NCBI RefSeq assembly: GCF_030253575.1
Contig: NC_080560.1
Span: 43,229,001-43,293,000, forward strand
DNA: 64,000 nt
Direction of reading: 5' to 3'
Source of the DNA: Rhododendron vialii
Lineage: Eukaryota; Streptophyta; Magnoliopsida; Ericales; Ericaceae
The translations under genes and the position numbers were made by a program. Under the pieces are notes generated by a model. It ran no database searches and was not told the origin of the DNA. It saw only the letters and a program-made list of their open reading frames with translations. Below, in pieces: positions 57,240 through 64,000 of the stretch; position 1 is the first letter of the stretch; each line of letters opens with the position of its first letter.

Positions 57240-57600
57240 TACATACACTACCATCCATCCACTACACTATCCACTACATTTTTTATGAGGCTTACCCCGG
57301 CTTTCAAAAAAATACAGAAAAATGTCCATAAATTTTAGAATAATATTTTTATGGGGCCTTGTAAAAATCAGCTTCAAAGAATATCGGTAAGTATTATTTC
57401 TTGATTTGTAGGGACGAAACTGTTTAACTGCACAGTTTCGCCCCTACGAATCAAGAAATAATACTTACCGATATTTGTTGGAGCTAATTTTTTACAGGGC
57501 CCCATAATATATTATTTTAAAATTTATAAATATTTTTTTGGGACCCAAGATGAGCCCTATAAAATATGTAATGGATGGTGTAGTGGTTGAATGTAGTATA
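57240..57600. mobile_element. Foldback MITE 1 inside the LINE
   Basis: Arms meet at about 57430: AAGTATTATTTCTTGATT, GTAGGGACGAAACTGT and, opposite, ACAGTTTCGCCCCTACGAAT and AATAATACTTACCGATAT. The outer arms carry TTACATACACTAC and GGGGCC(T/C)..TAAAA blocks. About 360 bp. Confidence 0.8.
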
Positions 57601-57639
57601 CCTAGACTTATTGGATTCGAAATCCTTTGAAGGTGACTG

Positions 57640-58003
57640 TATAGAGAGATGCTACATACACTACATAGTTACACTACATTTTATATGGAGCTCATTTCAG
57701 GTTTCAAAAAAATTCAAAAAAAAATTCATAAATTTTAAAATATTATTTTATATGGCTTTGTAAAAAATTAACTTTAACGGATATTGATAAGTATTATTTC
57801 TAGATTCGTAATGCCAAAACTGCGCAATTAAGCAATTTCACCCCTATGAATCCAAAAGTAGTACTTACGATTCATTGGAGCTAATTTTTTATAGGACCCC
57901 ATAAAATAATATTTTAAAATTTATCGATATTTTTTTAGATTTTTTTTGAAACTCAAAATAAATTCCACATAAAATGTAATGTAAAAAGGTAACGTAACTA
58001 TCT
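57640..58003. mobile_element. Foldback MITE 2, sister of MITE 1
   Basis: Same order of blocks as 57240-57600 (GAGATGCTACATACACTAC, AAGTATTATTTCTAGATTCG, GGAGCTAATTTTTTATAGG) but more diverged. It lies directly next to its sister. Confidence 0.7.
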
Positions 58004-58006
58004 TTA

Positions 58007-58245
58007 GGCCCCGTCCCAGAACGGATAATAAGTACTTATTTTTTAAAAAGGCAATTTCAAGCTCAAAAATAAAGGGCTTAATGAAATTTAAAAATATGCA
58101 ATATAGATCTTGTTTGAAAGATCTCGATGAGATCTTTAATACGGTGCAAAAAAAATTAAAAAATTATTTTTCATTTAAATTATATTTAAGTTTAAAAATG
58201 TAAAATAAGTACTTATTTTTTAAAAAGATATTCTGGAACGGAGCC
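58007..58245. mobile_element. Tourist-like MITE, best-preserved family copy
   Basis: Flanked by TTA (58004-58006, 58246-58248). Ends GGCCCCGTCCCAGAACGG and TTCTGGAACGGAGCC, then inverted AAGTACTTATTTTTTAAAAA. 239 bp. Reference copy for relatives at 6883, 11883 and 20366. Confidence 0.88.
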
Positions 58246-58299
58246 TTAGTGGACTGTATATCCCTTTCGTCAAACAATAAATGCTCACCTGCAGCCAAA

Positions 58300-59636
58300 G
58301 ACTTTGGGCCACCAACCCTGGCATATGTTTTCTCCTTCCCATGCGCAAGAGCAGAGTCAGGAGGCACAGACCTCTGCACCCGCACCTACCCCGCCTTTCT
58401 CATTGGCCAGCCCGTTAATTGGGAGGTACATCCACGTCATTAGCGGCTTCCTCTACCCCTTTTGCACCGGAGCCATTACCAACCCTCTCCTGAAATTTCG
58501 CTGCTGGTCTTTAAGCATCATGAGTCACCAGCTTTGGAATTTCGACTTCATCAGGATTGATAAAAGAAGAAATCTCCTTCACCAAAACATCATATTTCAC
58601 TCCTTGTACCACCAGTTGGACCCACTACTCATATCTCCTCCGTGGCTAGTAAAATTTTCCCCTGAGCAAAATAAAGACTTCTTAATGTTTCCTCATGCAC
58701 TGAAATGAAATGGCCTCATATTTCACCAATTCATTGAAAAGTAGTATTATCCCAAGCATTGAGTGGGATCCCTTGACAGCCCAGCCAGACAAAACGTTCA
58801 TAGCTGGCTGATTCTCCACTCCATGGTTTCACCACCTTAAACCACCTTTTCATCCACGGACCTTTAACAAATTCATCCCTCTCTTCTTGGTTTTGGAATG
58901 TCACTAAGACGGATCGCCCCCCCAAGGCTCTGAACTGGGCAGACTTGCCCGTTTCCATCTCAAAACTTGCCCTCAAAGTCATCAATGGGACCACTCTTAG
59001 CATAACTGCCACCGCACTCCGGTAAAGCCATCCATTCCCAGTAGGAGTAATCTGAAGCGAGACATTGGGGCTTGGTTGTTTGGATGACTCCCCATTTACC
59101 ATTGGGCAAATGACATGCCAATTGCCAAGAGCCCTGCTATGCCATACTTGTCCAGATGGACCACTCTTCTCAATCTTTCTTGGATTAATCTGTTGGTGGT
59201 GTCTGTCTCTGTACCGATAGTCCCTCTCACTTCTTTCATGGGTCCTAGGTTCCTTCAACTTCTCAATCCGACCAAAGCAAGCCTCTTTGACAAATAGCTT
59301 CTTGTCCTCCACCCATAGCCCATTCAACCGAGAAACTGCCATGGTAGCAGAAACACGACAGACAAATCTGACAAAGCCGAACCTATTACCTGTACGCTTG
59401 CTTCTCTTCCATGGAATAAACGCATCCTTCACTACTCCGAACTTATTGAAAGTTCGTTGTAGCCATTGTAAGTCTTTGTCCTCAGGGATGTCGTCAACAA
59501 ACAGTGTATAGGTTTCCTGAGTCCTATTGCCATTGGTAGCTCGAGCCCTATGTTTCTTGATTACAGGAATCCACCCACCTTCATCTCGTTCCTTACCTTG
59601 CACTCTCTCTCTTTCACTCTCTCTCTCTCTCGCCAT
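58300..59636 (-). pseudogene. LINE ORF1 with RRM domain
   Basis: An open frame from ATG at 59636 to 58731 (301 aa). An RE-repeat leader is followed by an RNA-recognition motif: RNP2-like TLFVDDIP and RNP1-like NRFGFVRF at about residues 43-92. Then comes a DUF4283-like segment (FRALGGRSVLVTFQNQEERD; RFVWLGCQGIPLNAWDNTTF). After 58731 the same protein continues in broken frames (SFINPDEVEIPKLVTHD-like on the minus strand near 58520), so the ORF is decayed. The RRM-type ORF1 is found in one group of plant L1 elements. Confidence 0.85.
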
Positions 59637-59792
59637 TTTTTATGGGGTCTCAATACATGACCCAGTTGGCCAACATGGCTTACATTCATGAACCCACGGA
59701 CTAAACAAACCACACATACTAATTAATTCATGCACATATGAAACTCGAATACTACTATATATAACCACTCTTTTTTGTCAAACTTATTACTA

Positions 59793-60041
59793 CTTCCTCC
59801 GTCCCAATTTGTTTGTCCAATTGTTGAAATTCGTGTCTTTAAAAAATATACGTATATCTTACATTTTATAATTTTTTTATGATTTTAAATATTTTGTATA
59901 ATAAAACTAATTGAAATTTATCAAACAAGATCTATATTGCATATTAAAAACATTACGAATTGAAAAATATAATTAATTCTTTAAAAGGTCAAATACTTTC
60001 AAAAAATCAAAAAGAAGACAAACAAACCGAGACGGAGGGAG
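59793..60041. mobile_element. Stowaway MITE in unit C
   Basis: CTTCCTCCGTCCCAATTTGT and the inverse, ending CCGAGACGGAGGGAG, with TA at both sides. 249 bp. Absent from units A and B. Confidence 0.9.
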
Positions 60042-60107
60042 TACTATATATAACCACACCTTTATCCACACATGATGATCGATTTTCACCGAATATCAAG
60101 CTAGCTC

Positions 60108-60188
60108 TTAGCCCTTGCCCCTTGGGCATGGGTCCTCTTTAACGCAATAGTGGGTACTTGAACCGGACGAATCACGGCCGTCGTCAAA
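60108..60188 (-). pseudogene. Truncated peptide gene, copy C (C-terminus only)
   Basis: Minus-strand frame FDDGRDSSGSSTHYCVKEDP then CPRGKG and a stop, colinear with the FDD...SS..HHYY ends of copies A and B and followed by the same downstream sequence (CTAGCT, GGTGAAAATSGATCAT). Upstream it is cut exactly where unit B begins, so the signal peptide and most of the precursor are gone. Confidence 0.75.
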
Positions 60189-61100
60189 ATACATATACTC
60201 CTTAGTATCAAAATAAGCACACGTGTTCCACGATTAATTATTCATTAATTGTACCCAAAAAAAATACCCATTTTCATTAGCTAATCACCCCCCGCATAGT
60301 TAATATTCAAAAACTACATGTGTTATAATTAGTACGTATTATAGTAAAAGTACATATTTGTTAAAAAAACTAATCATCCATCAACACACTTAATACGTAT
60401 CCCGAAAAAATACATGTATTTTGGAAAATAATGTTGTTTTTATCAGTCCCAGGGTGACTTGTGTCTCTCACCCACTTATTGAATCGGACACCCCTGCATG
60501 TAAGGCTTACTTTCTTCAACCTTCAATTATCCATTTAGAGATTTTGTTCTCTCTCTGCGCCCTCTCTTCCACTACTAGAATAGTGAACCATTGTTTCATT
60601 CCATATGCAATTGCTCATTTGCTTGCATCGCATGTGACTTTCATGTCAACGGTAACTCTATTGGGTATTCTTGAGGCACCGCAAGCGCAACATGGTGCCT
60701 AATGCCTCAATTCTTGTAAAACGATGTGTATGTGTAGTTTAGGAGAAATTAGAGTACCACGCCGTGGTTCTTCATAATCATTGAATAATTACTCCATGTA
60801 CGTAAAGGATACGAAACAGACGATCAATACAAGAAAAGCAAACCTAAGCCATGGTCTTATTTTTGAAACATTTTTATTACAGGGATGACCTACTTGGCCA
60901 ACATGGCTTACATATATTCATCCACCGCGCAGACTAAACAAACCACACAACTGAGTACACTTCCTCTTATTTCATGTATGAAACTCAAATTCTACTACAT
61001 AGAGTCACACACTTTTTGGCAAATTAACGTACACAGTACAACCTTATTGCTACAACCACATCATTTTCCACATATGATCCATTTTCACCAAAAGAGCTAG

Positions 61101-61409
61101 CTAGTGCCGTTGCGGTGCATCTTCTGCGTCTTTGTAATAGTGGTGGGTATTTTTACCTAAGCCACCGGGCGAACGATCATCAAAAAATGCCTTCTGTGCT
61201 AGTTTTACTCTCACCACTCTCGAAGGCACCTTTTTTTCCATTTATAAGACTAACCTTTTGAGCGTTCACACCTATACGTTGTCCTTTCGCCCGAGATTTG
61301 CATCGCTTAGCAGCCGATGGTTAACCAAAGTAACCGTCTCTCCATTCGCTTCTGATGCTCCCACCATGAACACAAATGCTACGACAATTAATAGCAAGAT
61401 CTTCATCAT
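61101..61409 (-). pseudogene. Peptide gene, copy B (frameshifted)
   Basis: The start (MMKILLLIVVAFVFMVGAS) and NGETVTLVNHRLLSDANLGR parallel copy A. A small insertion after KDN then gives TAG at 61272-61274, leaving a 45-residue frame. Downstream sequence still aligns but lacks the segment NQNKNTDGKFGILG. The C-terminus FFDDRSPGGLGKNTHHYYKD is open in its own frame to TAG at 61101-61103. It could only be expressed as the 45-aa N-terminal product. Confidence 0.75.
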
Positions 61410-61623
61410 TCAATCGCTGTAAATAGCCCTGAAAAAATGGAAAGTTTATAATTTGGAGTTAGTGTACGCTAATTTAATTGTTTCTCCTATGACAACTACA
61501 GAGCTGATTAATAAGGAGAGAGAAAAATAGAAAAGAATCACAAGTGAGCGAAAATTAGGGCTGCAGGAGTTACCAGTACGTACTGATGTTCTTAATTACT
61601 TCAGCAAAAGGATTCTAAGTGTG

Positions 61624-61626
<3 letters not shown>

Positions 61627-61685
<59 letters not shown>
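61627..61685. repeat. (AT)n microsatellite replacing the TATA box of copy B
   Basis: 59 bp of pure AT between GTGGTG and AGGTGAGTTTTTGTTAC, exactly where copy A has a 9-bp TATATATA box (51831). Confidence 0.93.
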
Positions 61686-61687
<2 letters not shown>

Positions 61688-62106
61688 TGAGTTTTTGTTA
61701 CTGTATTACTTTCTGTATAGTAACAAAGGATCATGCAAACAAAAAAGGATCATGCATATAGGAGTATGTATTATTTTGTATGTCAAGCAGTAGAAGAATT
61801 TCATTCATATATATCATGCAAATTATAATGGAAGGCTACATTAATTATGGTAGAGTCCACATTAACAAAATTAAGTCCAATATATGGACAATAGCCTAAT
61901 TAAGAAATGGTCTCATAAATACTATGGAGAAGAAATTAATACACAATAAGACAAAAAAATTCTATATAGAAGAAACACCAGTTAAACAACTTTTCACTAG
62001 ATTTGACCATTAACGTCTCAGCTGAGGTCATGCAAGAGTGATCATTGTTGTTGTATTTCCACCTTTGAATTTTGAGAGGTTACGATAAACTTAGAAGCAC
62101 TAGAAG

Positions 62107-62154
62107 AAAAATGCGCTCAAATTTTTTTTTTTTGATTGGCGAAAAAAGCGCTCA
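62107..62154. mobile_element. Micro-retroinsertion shared by units A and B (B copy)
   Basis: AAAAATGCGCTCA and AAAAAAGCGCTCA flank a T run with GATTGGCG. Orthologous in position to 52212-52259. Confidence 0.7.
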
Positions 62155-63023
62155 TTGGGAAGGGACGTACAATGTGTTAGAACGTTCGAGATGAGTGTCG
62201 TCGCCACCAAAGGAGGAGTAATGATGATTAGCATTGATAATTGAATTAAGGATTATTAGAGATGACTTTTCTTAATTGAAGGAATAATTAATTCCGATCC
62301 ATGTTAGGGTTCAATAATGGGTGGCACAGCCAAGATATTTTGAATACAGTCGTCTTCACTAGCTAGCTACACTAGACATATATATAGTGAGCTCATGACT
62401 CATGGAATTTTATATACTTGGTCATGAGATGAAACAATTTTGTACTGTAGAAGTAATTGATTCTACTTATTGATGAGATGTACTTAAACTGCTGGTAATT
62501 AATGGCAGACACTCCGATATGTACTTTGGTTTATCGCATGCAAATTATTAGTCTATAGTTGGGCTATATACACAAGCTAGTAGTGTTGAGCCGAGTAATA
62601 AGTTGTTCTAATTTGATTTCAAAATTTGATGGATTTAATTATAAATGGACTCAAGTTTGATCTGTTCATGTAACATAATATTCTCGAACGGATTTCAAAA
62701 CTTGAGTCGGGCGCAATTGGCCGTTTGGTTCATTTAACAATTCCACACTAATTTGTTGTTGGATGTTTTCGTTCCTTTTTAATTTACTCTCTTTTGTGAT
62801 ACTCCAATTAGGAAGGAAATAGAAGGAGAGAGCTGTAATATGAAACAAAAAGATTTGAACCATAATATTATATATCACGTTCAATTTAAGAGTAATTAAT
62901 ACTGTGTTTTAATAATGCAAAAACTAGAAAGTGAGATTCAATTTCTCCTTGGAACACCATCTTCTAAGAACGTAGGTGAAAAAAAATGAGTACTTAGTCT
63001 TCTGTAACGTTATACTCCAATAT

Positions 63024-63142
63024 TAATTCGATCATCAGTTCTTTTTTCTTTTTCTTTTTTTTTAGCTGATCAAAAAAAAAAAATCATCAGTTTTTTTTTT
63101 ATAAGTAAAAATGGGGCGGCATTCGATCATCAGTTATCAAGA
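63024..63142. mobile_element. Two superimposed micro-insertions in unit B
   Basis: The old insert seen in unit A (T run, ATAAGTAAAAATGGGGCGGC, between CGATCATCAGTT copies) is preceded by a further T-rich piece with TTAGCTGATC and an A run, bordered by ATCATCAGTT copies. Confidence 0.6.
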
Positions 63143-63689
63143 CTAAATTAATGATTTGTTCTTCCTTTTCAGGTTCTGAGTTTTGACCCAAGGACAAAAC
63201 CACCTAAGCGTTCGGATCTCTCCGTTCTGTATATACCGCCTGATACCATGTCGTGTTGCGCCATAACATTTCGGGGGAGTATGGTCGTAAGGTTGAAATT
63301 AACTTAAAAGAATTGACGGAAGAGCACCACGAGGAGTGGAGTATGCGATTAACTTTTTGAACATTCCTAACACACGAAGCACCCGATCGACGAGTATGCA
63401 TGTATGTCCAAGCCACAACGATGCAACCAGCTTCCGTCACGATAGGAACGTTAACTAGTTGGCATGCAGATATTTATGGTTTCATGTGTTTCTTTTAGAC
63501 TAGTTGATTAATATTATCACGCTTTGCGTTTGGTTGCATTCTTTTGGACCCCAAGTGAGTTGTTTTGCTTGTTAAGAAGTTTTTAAAAATTGACTAAAAA
63601 CAACAAAATGTGCAACCCCATATGAATTTTTCTATCTTAAGAATAAATGCCTAAAAACACAAGCAAACACATCTTCTCTAATGAATACT

Positions 63690-64000
63690 CTATATCTTCC
63701 AATCTCCCTCAATTCCTCCATTTTGGAGGAATTATTCAATCCAATCCATCTTCCATATTTGGAGGATCAAAAATTTATGAATAAATCCTTAAAAATTTAT
63801 GAACGTTGACTCTCTCTCTCTCTCTCTCTCTCTAGATCTCTGTACTCGGAATGAGAATTTTCTTCACCGACCAAAAAAAAAGATATATAACAAGATCACA
63901 CAACAAAAGCAAACCTAAGCCATGGTTTTATTTTTGCAACAAAGCTATAAACACATGACCTAGTTGGCCAACATGGCTATTATTCATCAACCCACAGACT
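63690..64000. repeat. Start of unit D (runs off the window)
   Basis: From about 63850 the sequence (TTCTTCACCGAC, AAGATATATAACAAGATCAC, ACAACAAAAGCAAACC, CATGACCTAGTTGGCCAACA) matches unit C at 55917-56026 and 59655-59700 without the LINE. A (CT)n tract is at 63808-63834. Another peptide-gene copy may follow beyond the right edge. Confidence 0.8.

Larger units (their letters stand above)
56014..59665 (-). mobile_element. L1-type LINE, internally deleted and invaded by MITEs
   Basis: Minus strand, 56027-59652. Its poly(A) end is the T run at 56027-56040, and the 13-bp target duplications are ACACATTACCTAG (56014-56026) and ATACATGACCCAG (59653-59665). ORF1 lies at the 5' end and the C-terminal part of ORF2 at the 3' end. 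The endonuclease and most of the reverse transcriptase are missing, with three MITE-like elements in their place. Unit D shows the empty site near 63955. Confidence 0.92.
55605..60184. repeat. Segmental duplication, unit C (interrupted)
   Basis: Sequence sharing GAATAATTACTCC..AAAGGAT, AGCCATGGT.TTATTTTT and GTTGGCCAACATGGCTTACA with units A and B, but closest to unit D at the right edge (AACAAGATCACACAACAAAA). It is split by an L1 (56027-59652) and a Stowaway (59793-60041) and ends at the left boundary of unit B inside the peptide gene. Confidence 0.8.
60185..63660. repeat. Segmental duplication, unit B
   Basis: Colinear copy of unit A from TCAAAATACATATACTCCTT to beyond ACACAAGCAAACACA, without the solo LTRs. 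It carries the decayed peptide gene. Confidence 0.93.

Overview
This is a stretch of plant nuclear genome, from a eudicot and probably a woody one. The evidence is spliced genes with GT-AG introns, AT-rich intergenic DNA, plant-type gene families and a dense load of plant transposable elements (Tourist, Stowaway, MULE, CACTA, copia, gypsy, L1 and SINE). The species cannot be read from the sequence. An Ericales-like source is only a guess. There is no prokaryotic or organellar content and no CRISPR array.

Left to right: (1) 1-919, first exon of a ubiquitin-conjugating E2 on the minus strand that runs off the left edge. (2) 2779-5178, complete TFIIE beta subunit gene, minus, four exons, 280 aa. 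(3) 5.2-13.4 kb, repeats: a tRNA-derived SINE, several MITEs and a decayed copia element with one LTR. (4) 13527-18090, PP2C phosphatase of the clade D type, four exons, 381 aa, with short upstream ORFs, one of which overlaps the start. (5) 19207-20283, a MULE with perfect 9-bp target duplications that carries a captured dynamin-related (DRP3-like) fragment with the GTPase P-loop: a Pack-MULE. (6) 20710-33702, a 16-exon gene for an 811-aa conserved plant membrane protein of unknown function, followed by a 292-bp near-perfect hairpin insertion. (7) 38631-39107, an intronless CP1-like EF-hand protein with an ACGT-core promoter cluster. (8) 41633-44879, GINS subunit SLD5, minus, six exons, with one GC-AG intron and an E2F-type site upstream. 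(9) 45.86-64.0 kb, a tandem segmental duplication arranged A-C-B-D around a small secreted-peptide gene. Copy A is intact (51205-51540), copy B is frameshifted, copy C is cut down to its last codons, and D starts at the right edge. Insertions into individual copies (two nested solo LTRs in A, an L1 and a Stowaway in C) can be recognised against the empty sites in sister copies.

The annotated genes do not form a pathway. They are independent housekeeping or signalling genes. The most unusual things are the peptide-gene array with its self-dating insertions, a TATA box that has become a 59-bp AT microsatellite in one paralogue, the Pack-MULE, the large hairpin with a 13-bp target duplication, and repeated ultra-short (about 12-35 bp) LINE-tail insertions with long target duplications.
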